Assembly: GCA_035293245.1 (NCBI GenBank)
Contig: DATDOO010000199.1
Location: 1 to 6,457 of the forward strand
Length of the DNA: 6,457 bases
Origin: DATDOO01 sp035293245
GTDB taxonomy: Bacteria; Pseudomonadota; Gammaproteobacteria; Methylococcales; Methylococcaceae
Reading direction: 5' to 3'
Positions 1-6,150 of this stretch are shown here, in pieces. Position numbers and translations under genes: made by a program. The notes under the pieces were generated by a model, which was given only the letters and a program-made list of their open reading frames with translations, had not been told where the DNA came from and searched no databases. Position 1 is the stretch's first letter. The number at the start of each line of letters is the position of its first letter.

Positions 1-663
1 ATCGATTGGCACATCCGCTTTTTGCTGGCGCTTACCTGGTTGCTGGCGGTGGGGTTTGCCCTGCATTCATTCGAGCAGATGCGGGAAATCGTGCGCCATA
101 AACCGTCGTTTTTTGACACCTGGGTGTGGTTGATGCCGGCGGCAGCCACCTATTTCCTGTATCACCCGCTCCTGGAAATCGTCATGGCCGGCCGCACGCC
201 GGGCAAGCGCATGGCGGGGGTGCGCCTGGTTACTTCCCAGGGCCATACGCCGGGTACCGGCGCCTTGCTGCTGCGCAATGTGTTCCGCCTGCTGGACTGC
301 CTGCCGGGCTTGTACATCGTCGGCCTGGTCGCGGTGGCGCTGACCCGGCAGCAGGTGCGCATCGGCGATCTGGCCGCCGGCTTGGTGCTGGTTTACGACC
401 ATGCGGCGCAGCAGAAAGCGCTGCGCCGCGCCACCGGCCTGGCGCTGAATTCCGCCCTGAATCCGCACGATCAGGCCTTGTTGCTGGATTTGACGGCCCG
501 CTGGCCGGAACTGGAAGAAGCGACCCGCATCCGTTTCGCCGAGCAGTTTCTGCAACGCATCGGCCGGCCGCCACCCGACGCCGATCGTAAATTGCACTAC
601 GGCCGGCAACTGAAGCTCACGCTGGACAAGCTGCTGGCCGAAGCCGAAGGGGCCGCCCCATGA
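1..663 (+). CDS. RDD family membrane protein, 5' end missing (left edge)
   Basis: The reading frame is open from base 1 to TGA at 661-663, giving 220 visible codons, so the true start lies upstream. A TTG at 22 is possible but would cut into the hydrophobic stretch, and I do not believe it is the start. Visible are two membrane segments (about residues 7-20 and 40-60), then the RDD-family signature: RTPGKR at about 65-70, a basic-aromatic stretch ending in Asp at about 99, a third hydrophobic segment, and GDLAAG at about 122-127. The Arg-Asp-Asp residues that name the family would sit in the missing N-terminal part. A soluble, probably cytoplasmic tail of about 85 residues follows, rich in Leu, Arg and Glu; it is longer than in minimal RDD proteins. 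RDD proteins are integral membrane proteins of mostly unknown role, sometimes proposed as transporters. The stop overlaps the next start (ATGA), so the two genes are probably co-translated. Confidence 0.88.
   Translation: MDWHIRFLLALTWLLAVGFALHSFEQMREIVRHKPSFFDTWVWLMPAAATYFLYHPLLEIVMAGRTPGKRMAGVRLVTSQGHTPGTGALLLRNVFRLLDCLPGLYIVGLVAVALTRQQVRIGDLAAGLVLVYDHAAQQKALRRATGLALNSALNPHDQALLLDLTARWPELEEATRIRFAEQFLQRIGRPPPDADRKLHYGRQLKLTLDKLLAEAEGAAP
646..652 (+). promoter_or_regulatory. Ribosome binding site for the SpoIIM-like gene
   Basis: GAAGGGG lies inside the end of the RDD gene, 7 bases before the ATG at 660. It supports the ATGA-overlapping start rather than a later one. Confidence 0.55.
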
Positions 664-1646
664 CTGCCGATGGCAAAGGGCAGGCGCTGGCCCATTGGCT
701 GAATGCGCGGCGCCGGGCGTGGCAGGAGCTGGAAGACCGGATGCACAAACCCGCTTCGAAGGCCGACGCGGTTACCGAGGCGCGCGGGCTCTTGACCGGT
801 TACCGGGCGCTGCTGGCGGATTTGTCTTTGGCGCGCCGCCTCCATCGCGACGGTCCGGTGTCCCGCTATCTGGAAAACCTGTATCTGCAGGTGCACGAAC
901 AGCTGTACCAGTCCCCCGGCCACAGCCTGGCGCGGCTTGCCGATGTCTATAACCGGCAGACGCCGGCGCTGCTGCGCGACATGAAAGGCAGCTTGCTGGC
1001 GGCGTTTGCGATCTTTTGCTTCTGCATCGCGGTCGGCTGGCTCATGGTGCAGCAGTTTCCCGAACTGGCCGGCCTGTTCGCTTCGCAGGAGATGATCGAA
1101 CACGTCCGGAGCGGCAAATTGTGGACCGACGATCTGTTGAACGTGACCCCGTCGTCCTTGCTGTCGCTGGGCATCGCCACCAACAACATCGCCGTGACCC
1201 TGACCGCCTTCGCCCTCGGCGCGCTGTATGGGGTCGGCACCTTGTACATCGTGGGTCTGAACGGCTTGATGCTGGGCGGGATTTTCGCCTTTACCGGCGC
1301 GCACGGTTTGGACGGGCGCCTGTTCGCGTTTGTGATCGGCCACGGGGTGGTCGAGCTGAGCGTGATCCTGATCGCCGCGGCGATGGGGCTCAGCCTGGGG
1401 GAGGCCCTGATCCGTCCCGGCTGCCGCAATCGGTTGCAGGCTTTTCAGGAAGTCACCCTCAAGGCCGGTACCGTGCTGTTGGCGGCCACGCCGTTCCTGG
1501 TCATGGCGGCGCTGATCGAAGGGTTCGTTTCGCCGGATCCGCGTTTCGATCTGCTGGAACGGGGCGTGATCGGGCTGTGCAGCGGAACGGTGCTGTGGCT
1601 CACCCTGCTGTTCGGCTTGCCCGGCCGACGTCCGCTCAGGCGCTGA
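660..1646 (+). CDS. SpoIIM/DUF95-type stage II sporulation protein M-like membrane protein
   Basis: This 328-residue protein starts at ATG 660, which overlaps the RDD stop by four bases and has a GAAGGGG site 7 bases upstream. Residues 1-108 are soluble, helical and charged. Hydrophobic segments follow at about 110-130, 178-198, 200-213, 220-243, 270-288 and 302-320. The family pattern is clear: NN at 175-176, Gly-rich small-residue helices, NG at 201-202, GHG at 227-229 with Glu232, and an alanine-rich helix ending IEGFVSP at 286-292. In Bacillus, SpoIIM acts with SpoIID and SpoIIP in peptidoglycan remodelling during engulfment. Homologues in non-sporulating bacteria are common beside MoxR/DUF58 genes and have no settled function. 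Nothing here suggests sporulation, so the family name should not be read as a role. The last 11 bases overlap the convergent DUF58 gene. Confidence 0.88.
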   Translation: MTADGKGQALAHWLNARRRAWQELEDRMHKPASKADAVTEARGLLTGYRALLADLSLARRLHRDGPVSRYLENLYLQVHEQLYQSPGHSLARLADVYNRQTPALLRDMKGSLLAAFAIFCFCIAVGWLMVQQFPELAGLFASQEMIEHVRSGKLWTDDLLNVTPSSLLSLGIATNNIAVTLTAFALGALYGVGTLYIVGLNGLMLGGIFAFTGAHGLDGRLFAFVIGHGVVELSVILIAAAMGLSLGEALIRPGCRNRLQAFQEVTLKAGTVLLAATPFLVMAALIEGFVSPDPRFDLLERGVIGLCSGTVLWLTLLFGLPGRRPLRR

Positions 1647-2928
1647 TACGCAGGCGGTGGCGGCGGTAATAGTCCAGTACCTGTCCGTCCAGATGCTCGA
1701 CCGGGGCGGTCACCACCGCCACTCCGCCGCGCTGCAATTTTTGCCGGGTCAGTTCGCGGCTGCGCAAATAGTCCTGGGCGGCAAATTGGCGATAGGGATC
1801 CAGCCAGCCTTCCGCCGGCTGGCCGCCGATTGCGACGATGGACGGGTCCTGCACGGATGCCACCAGCACCTGATGGCGGGCAGCCAGCAGTTGCACGGCC
1901 TTGAACAGTTGCGAAGCGGCTTCCGGTTGCTCGATGTCGGTCAGGAACACCACCAGTCCACGGTGGGGAATCAAGCGCCGGACTTCCAGCGCGGCGATCA
2001 GCGGGTTGGATTCCTCGGCGGTTGCCGCCAGGCCGCCCAACAGGTGCCGCGCCCGCTGCACCGCCGCCGTCCCGCCCGCCAGCGGCGCACGGTCCAGCAG
2101 GATTTGCGCGTAAGCCAGGCAGCCGACCTGATCGTCGTGCCGGGCAGCCAGCTCGGCCAGGCGCGCGGCGACGTTGACGTAATGCTGCAGGCGCTGCATG
2201 TTGCCGGCATGCACGCGGCTGGCCCGCCCGCAGTCGACCAGCACGGCCAGTTGCAGACGCTGGTCGCGCTGGAACCGCCGCACCACCGGCTTGCCGCGCC
2301 GCGCCGTGGCTTTCCAGTCGATGGCATGGGGCAGGTCGCCGGGACGGTAATCGCGCATTTCCAGCAAGTCGACACCGCTGCCCGCCTGCAAGCGGTTGCG
2401 GCGGTCGCCGGCCCGGCTGTTGCCCGGTCCCGCCGCGTGCGACAGGGCCGCCGGCACGACTTGCAGGGTCAGTCCGTCGTCATGCCGCTGCGACCACCAG
2501 CACAAACCGAATCCGCCCAGCACCCGCACGTGCAAAGGCCCCAGGGGAACGGCGCCCAGGGCGATGGGCATGATGGCCAACTGCCGTAAGGCGCGATCGC
2601 CCGGCGCCAACCGCCAGCGTTGCAGCGGATTGTCGGCTTCCAGGGCGGCGGGATATTCGGGCTGGGTTTCCAGCAGTCGCGCGGTTGTTCCGCGGTGGCT
2701 GACGCGGATTTCGTAGTGGGCCGGCTCGCCCAGGGCCAGCGCGCCGCCGATGCGGCGCCGGATGGTGAAGTCCTGCGCCAGGCGCAGCCGTTCCCAGGCG
2801 ACGAGCAACAGCCACAGCGCGGCGAGCCAGCGCCACACGCCCTGGAGCGGTTCGCCGGCCCACACGCCGGCGATGGCCAGCAGCCCGATGGCCAGCGCCA
2901 AAGCCAGCGCGCGGGGCGACAGGGACAT
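1636..2928 (-). CDS. DUF58 domain protein, vWA-like partner of MoxR
   Basis: This is a 430-residue protein. I chose ATG 2928-2926 over the adjacent TTG 2931 because GGAGAG lies 6 bases upstream and the MoxR stop and this start form TGATG. Two membrane segments (about 7-24 and 33-46) are followed by a beta-rich domain (about 55-160). The DUF58 signature is at about 188-206: LLEMRDYRPGD, then IDW, then a basic stretch containing VVRRF. A vWA-like fold follows. Its first metal-site motif reads D232-C-G-R-A-S instead of DxSxS, while the later LTD (329-331) is kept. DUF58 proteins are membrane-anchored partners of MoxR ATPases. The likely role is to recruit MoxR to the membrane or present its substrate; this is inferred from the family and the neighbour. 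The 3' end overlaps the convergent SpoIIM-like gene by 11 bp. Confidence 0.92.
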   Translation of the reverse strand: MSLSPRALALALAIGLLAIAGVWAGEPLQGVWRWLAALWLLLVAWERLRLAQDFTIRRRIGGALALGEPAHYEIRVSHRGTTARLLETQPEYPAALEADNPLQRWRLAPGDRALRQLAIMPIALGAVPLGPLHVRVLGGFGLCWWSQRHDDGLTLQVVPAALSHAAGPGNSRAGDRRNRLQAGSGVDLLEMRDYRPGDLPHAIDWKATARRGKPVVRRFQRDQRLQLAVLVDCGRASRVHAGNMQRLQHYVNVAARLAELAARHDDQVGCLAYAQILLDRAPLAGGTAAVQRARHLLGGLAATAEESNPLIAALEVRRLIPHRGLVVFLTDIEQPEAASQLFKAVQLLAARHQVLVASVQDPSIVAIGGQPAEGWLDPYRQFAAQDYLRSRELTRQKLQRGGVAVVTAPVEHLDGQVLDYYRRHRLRISA

Positions 2929-3899
2929 CAAAAACTCTCCGCACCGCGCGGCGCCGGGATTTGCGCTTCGATTTCCCGGTAGATTTGCAGGGCGTCGAAG
3001 CCTTCCAGCAGCGCCTCGGAAGTCGGCAGCAGGCGGTGGCCGACCGCCAGCGGCGCCACGGTTTTCATGTCGTCCGGCAGCATGTAGTCGCGGCCTTGCA
3101 GGGTGGCTTCCACCCGCGCCAGCCGCATCACCGCCAGCACGCCGCGCGGCGACAGGCCCAGACTCAAGCGCGGATGGCTGCGGCTGGCGGCGGCGAGCGC
3201 CGCCCCATAGCGGTACAGCGCCTGCTCGACGTGCACGGCCGCCGCCGCCGCGCGCGCCTGCCGCAACAATTCCTGGGGCGCGCTGTTGATGGTTTGCAAG
3301 GCTTCGCTATGGCCGCCGCCGGGGCGGTCGTAGCGGCTCAGGACCGCGATTTCGGTATCGGTATCGGGATACGTCATCAACAGGCGGATCAGGAACCGGT
3401 CCAGTTGGGATTCCAGCAAGGGATAGACGCCTTCGAAATCCAGCGGGTTTTGCGCGGCGATCAGGAAAAAGTCTTCGGGCAGGGTATAGGTCTTGCGATC
3501 CAGCGTGACCGCGTTTTCCTCCATGGCCTGCAGCAGGGCCGATTGGGTCTTGGGGCCGGTGCGGTTGATCTCGTCGACCAGCACCACCTGATTGAACAGC
3601 GGCCCCGGCACGAACTCGAAGCGGTGGTTTTCGGCGTTGAAGACGTGCAGGCCGGTGATGTCCGACGGCATCAAGTCCGCCGCACCCTGCACCCGGCCGA
3701 AACGGCCGCCCATCAACTGCGCCAGCGCCTTGGCCAGCAAGGTCTTGCCCAGGCCCGGCGGGCCTTCCAGCAAGGCGTGGCCGTTGGCGATCCAGGCCAG
3801 CGTCAGGCCGTGCAGGACCTCTTCCAGGCCGAAAATCACTTTGCCCAATTCCTGCTTGAGCGTCTGCTCCAATTGCTGGGCGGGGTTCGGGGTGGTCAT
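2928..3899 (-). CDS. MoxR family AAA+ ATPase
   Basis: Counted from ATG 3899, this is a 323-residue cytoplasmic ATPase of normal MoxR length. Walker A is GPPGLGKT at 46-53, Walker B is VVLVDE at 105-110 followed by the family's IN, sensor 1 is AAQNP at 148-152, the arginine-finger region is SQLDRF with Arg168, and sensor 2 is SPRG with Arg252. All nucleotide-site residues are present, so it should be active. MoxR proteins are chaperone-like AAA+ ATPases that help mature or assemble protein complexes, usually with a vWA partner, here the downstream DUF58 gene joined by TGATG. The start is not certain. ATG 3911 adds four residues, and a GTG at 3941 would form a GTGA overlap with the DUF4350 stop. 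I prefer 3899 because only it has a GGA at suitable spacing, though this is weak. The frame stays open far upstream, but that part lies over the DUF4350 gene and is not family sequence. Confidence 0.93.
   Translation of the reverse strand: MTTPNPAQQLEQTLKQELGKVIFGLEEVLHGLTLAWIANGHALLEGPPGLGKTLLAKALAQLMGGRFGRVQGAADLMPSDITGLHVFNAENHRFEFVPGPLFNQVVLVDEINRTGPKTQSALLQAMEENAVTLDRKTYTLPEDFFLIAAQNPLDFEGVYPLLESQLDRFLIRLLMTYPDTDTEIAVLSRYDRPGGGHSEALQTINSAPQELLRQARAAAAAVHVEQALYRYGAALAAASRSHPRLSLGLSPRGVLAVMRLARVEATLQGRDYMLPDDMKTVAPLAVGHRLLPTSEALLEGFDALQIYREIEAQIPAPRGAESF
2935..2940 (-). promoter_or_regulatory. Ribosome binding site for the DUF58 gene
   Basis: On the minus strand GGAGAG is followed by six bases and then ATG at 2928. 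It lies within the final codons of MoxR and is the clearest Shine-Dalgarno in the window. It decides for ATG 2928 over the TTG one codon earlier, and fits translational coupling through the TGATG stop-start overlap. Confidence 0.75.
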
Positions 3900-3923
3900 G
3901 GCGTCGTCCATTGGGCGGTAAGC

Positions 3924-3936
3924 AGGGTAGGGTAGG
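3924..3936. repeat. Short AGGGT tandem repeat in the DUF4350-MoxR gap
   Basis: The plus strand reads AGGGTAGGGTAGG, about two and a half copies of a 5-base unit; the transcript carries the C-rich complement. It sits between the DUF4350 stop and the MoxR start candidates, where a Shine-Dalgarno would be expected and none is seen. It is too short to claim a function and may be chance. Confidence 0.3.
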
Positions 3937-3937
3937 A

Positions 3938-5227
3938 TCACAGGGCGAGCTGGCGAATCTGCCGGAGCGCTTCCGCCAGCCGCAGCAGCGGAATACGCCG
4001 CCCGGCCTGGACGCGCTTCACTGCGGCGAGATCGGCCGGCGCGATCTGCGGATGGCGCTCCAGCCACAGCCAGGCTTGTTGGTCGTCGCCGAGCCGCCGC
4101 ACGCGCCGCACGTCGAGCAGGAACTGGCGCAGCAGCTCCGCGGCGAGGGCCGGTTCCGGGATGCGCCGGGCGAAGAACCCGGCGGTCACGTCGACGAAAT
4201 CGCGCATGGAAGGTTTCGGCGCGGGCGGGCGCACCGGCGCCAGGCGGTTGCTGTAGCCCGCAACGTACAGTAGCCACATCAGGCCCAGGAACGCCAGGGT
4301 CCGGTGCAGGCGGCTGTCGCTGAAAAAGCGCTCGGGATCGTACAGTTCCGACAAGCCGAAGTGGTAGTCGTCGAAAATGACCTTGCCGTCCCTGGCCAGT
4401 GCCTGGCCCAGCAGGTTGGCGAGGAAACGGGCATTGTCGGACTGTCCCAGGCGCTGATTGCTGAATAGATCCGGCGCCAGCGACAGGAATATCTGCCCTT
4501 GGCCGGCGCTGATCTGCCAAAACGCGACGGCCCGATCGTCGGAACGCAGCAACAGATTCAGCGCCAGATTGCCGTCGTCGTTTGCCTGCAGGGACCAGGT
4601 TTTTTCCATCAGGTGAGGCACCGTCTGGGTGGACAGCTGCTCGACGCCTCGAGTCAAAGTCTGGCCGGCGATCGGCAGCAACCGATCGTCGACGGGAATT
4701 TGCGCTTTGATTCCGGCCTGCACGGCCGCGAGTTTCTCCCGAAAACTTTTCTCGCCGGATGGTGCCTGGCCTTTCGAAGGCTCCAGGTCGTCCTCGTCCA
4801 GCGACCAGGCGAAGTTTTTCAGGAACGCCTTCACGTCGCAAAAGCAGGCCTCCTGCTGCGACCAATCCGGCCGCCAAAACACCGCGCCGAGAATCAGCAG
4901 GCTGTTGCCGTCCTCCACCCAGCGCTGCAAGGCTCGCCACTCGGCCTTCTCCACATCCTTCTGCGCCGGCAGGCTGACGACCAGCACATGGCCGGCGCCG
5001 GGCGGTCCGGAAAGCTCCCGCAAGTGGTCGTAGCGATTGCGCAGGCTGGCGACCGGAACGCCTTGCCGCCGTAACCACTCGGCCATTCCCTTCAGGCCGG
5101 CCTTGCCGCGGTCTTCGCTGCTGGGCAGCGATATTTTGGGCTCCGGCGGTTGCGGTGGAGACAGCAGGAACAGGCTCAGTCCCAACGCCAGCAGCGCCGT
5201 CGCCAAAGTGATCAGGCGCTCTTTCAC
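3938..5227 (-). CDS. DUF4350 domain membrane protein
   Basis: This 429-residue protein starts at GTG 5227, which overlaps the DUF4129 stop as GTGA and has a weak GGA six bases upstream. An N-terminal membrane segment (about 6-22) is followed by a large domain (about 30-305) that is probably periplasmic, a second membrane segment (about 308-324), and a basic C-terminal tail of about 100 residues, probably cytoplasmic. DUF4350 features are the early segment KAGLKGMAEWLRRQGVPV (42-59), a GQGQ turn with a following DLFSN (253-257), DNARFL (264-269) and the VIFDDYHFG motif (283-291), which matches the family's hydrophobic-DEYHxG pattern with Asp for Glu. C128-F-C130 is a close cysteine pair in the presumed periplasmic domain. 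The biochemical role is unknown. Its recurrent position beside MoxR, DUF58 and DUF4129 suggests an envelope-side component of the same machine. Confidence 0.88.
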   Translation of the reverse strand: MKERLITLATALLALGLSLFLLSPPQPPEPKISLPSSEDRGKAGLKGMAEWLRRQGVPVASLRNRYDHLRELSGPPGAGHVLVVSLPAQKDVEKAEWRALQRWVEDGNSLLILGAVFWRPDWSQQEACFCDVKAFLKNFAWSLDEDDLEPSKGQAPSGEKSFREKLAAVQAGIKAQIPVDDRLLPIAGQTLTRGVEQLSTQTVPHLMEKTWSLQANDDGNLALNLLLRSDDRAVAFWQISAGQGQIFLSLAPDLFSNQRLGQSDNARFLANLLGQALARDGKVIFDDYHFGLSELYDPERFFSDSRLHRTLAFLGLMWLLYVAGYSNRLAPVRPPAPKPSMRDFVDVTAGFFARRIPEPALAAELLRQFLLDVRRVRRLGDDQQAWLWLERHPQIAPADLAAVKRVQAGRRIPLLRLAEALRQIRQLAL

Positions 5228-6123
5228 GGCGCGTCCGGCTTCAATACGTGCTGCGCGTCGCGGCGAACGGCCGCCAGCAGATCCCGGCTGGCCTCGTGCC
5301 GGCCGTAGAGGACCGGTTCGGCCGTCTCCACCAGGCGTTGAAAAACCTGGACCGGCGTGGAGCGGCCGGCGGCGGCGCGCAGCAATTGCCGGTGGGTCAG
5401 CGTGGCGTCGGCGGGAAGCAGGTTCTGCGCGGCCAGCGCGTCGATCACGGCATCCAGCAGCGCGGCCAGTTGCCGGCGCGGGGGTGGCGGCGCTGCGTCG
5501 GCAGCATCCGGCAAAGCGCCGATTTGTGTGCGCGGCCTAGCGTGCGCCGCCTCCCGCGTGGCCCGGCGGCCTGTGGCGAAGCGCGTCAACCAGCCGGCGT
5601 GATACAGCTCCACGGCGACCAAACCCAGCGACATCGCCACCAGCAGCGCCAACGAACCATACAGCAAGACCCGGGCGACGCTTTCGGACGGAGTAATGGC
5701 CTGCAGCAGGCTTCGCAACCACTGATATTCGGCTTCGTAATCACCGCTTTTCAGTTGATCCAGCCAGGCGTTGATCGCTTTCCACCATTGGCCGCGCTTA
5801 TCCCCGGCGTCCGGCTGTTGAACCTCCTTGAGCAATTGCGCCAAGGCGTCGCGATCGACGGGCAATGCCCGCGTGTCGACTTGCCGGGCGCGCTGCAGGA
5901 ACCGAAGTTGTGCCAGCGTGATTTCCTCATCCAACTCCGGTTCGGTGAGCGGCCAGACCTCCGATTGCAACTGGAGCAACAACCCCGGGCAATCTTTGGT
6001 TTGGATTGCTGCCTGTCCGGGTCGGTCGGCGACGATCGCGATGCAATCCTGCACAGCATCGCCGCCGGCTTGGGCCGATGCGGCCCAAGCGAACAACAGC
6101 AGCCAGCGCCATGCGGAAATCAC
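5224..6123 (-). CDS. DUF4129 domain membrane protein with signal peptide
   Basis: This is a 299-residue protein. GTG 6123 is chosen because it begins a good signal peptide (hydrophobic about 5-15, AQA at 17-19 before GG) and no other in-frame start exists after the upstream TGA; no clear ribosome site precedes it. Residues 20-145 are predicted periplasmic, with two cysteines at 27 and 45 that could pair. A single membrane helix lies at about 149-172. The cytoplasmic part has a basic, proline- and alanine-rich linker (about 180-215), then the C-terminal DUF4129 region (about 218-295) with the LTHRQLL segment, a helix containing LVETAEPVLYG, and the terminal helix. In this family the soluble C-terminal domain follows the membrane helix, as here. 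The function is unknown. It shares the MoxR/DUF58 gene set and overlaps DUF4350 by four bases, so co-translation is likely. Confidence 0.86.
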   Translation of the reverse strand: MISAWRWLLLFAWAASAQAGGDAVQDCIAIVADRPGQAAIQTKDCPGLLLQLQSEVWPLTEPELDEEITLAQLRFLQRARQVDTRALPVDRDALAQLLKEVQQPDAGDKRGQWWKAINAWLDQLKSGDYEAEYQWLRSLLQAITPSESVARVLLYGSLALLVAMSLGLVAVELYHAGWLTRFATGRRATREAAHARPRTQIGALPDAADAAPPPPRRQLAALLDAVIDALAAQNLLPADATLTHRQLLRAAAGRSTPVQVFQRLVETAEPVLYGRHEASRDLLAAVRRDAQHVLKPDAP

Positions 6124-6150
6124 CGGGTCGATACGCGTTGCTAGCCAACC

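Noticed and set aside
22..24. TTG as the start of the RDD protein
   Set aside because: The frame is open to base 1 with plausible family sequence before it and no ribosome site can be seen, so the gene most likely begins outside the window.
1657..2589. 310-codon + strand open frame antisense to DUF58
   Set aside because: The composition is rich in Gln, Arg and His, as in shadows of GC-rich genes; there is no ribosome site, and the minus-strand DUF58 signature is unmistakable.
3353..3367. Short direct repeat of GGTATC inside MoxR
   Set aside because: It encodes Asp-Thr-Asp-Thr within normal MoxR sequence; two copies of six bases are not significant.
2961..3935. 324-codon + strand open frame antisense to MoxR
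   Set aside because: The minus strand carries full Walker A, Walker B, sensor and arginine-finger motifs; the + reading is rich in Gln and Arg with no recognisable motif.
3942..5078. Open frame continuing about 380 codons upstream of MoxR on the minus strand, which would give a 716-residue protein
   Set aside because: It lies in another frame of the DUF4350 gene and is rich in Arg, Ala and Pro with no family features. MoxR homologues are about 320 residues. High GC explains the lack of stops.
5248..6144. 298-codon + strand open frame antisense to DUF4129
   Set aside because: Same shadow composition. The minus-strand reading has a signal peptide, a membrane helix and the DUF4129 domain.
6124..6150. 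Possible promoter in the 27 bp gap before DUF4129
   Set aside because: Too short for a promoter with a leader, no -35/-10 pair seen, and the same strand on both sides suggests a continuing operon.
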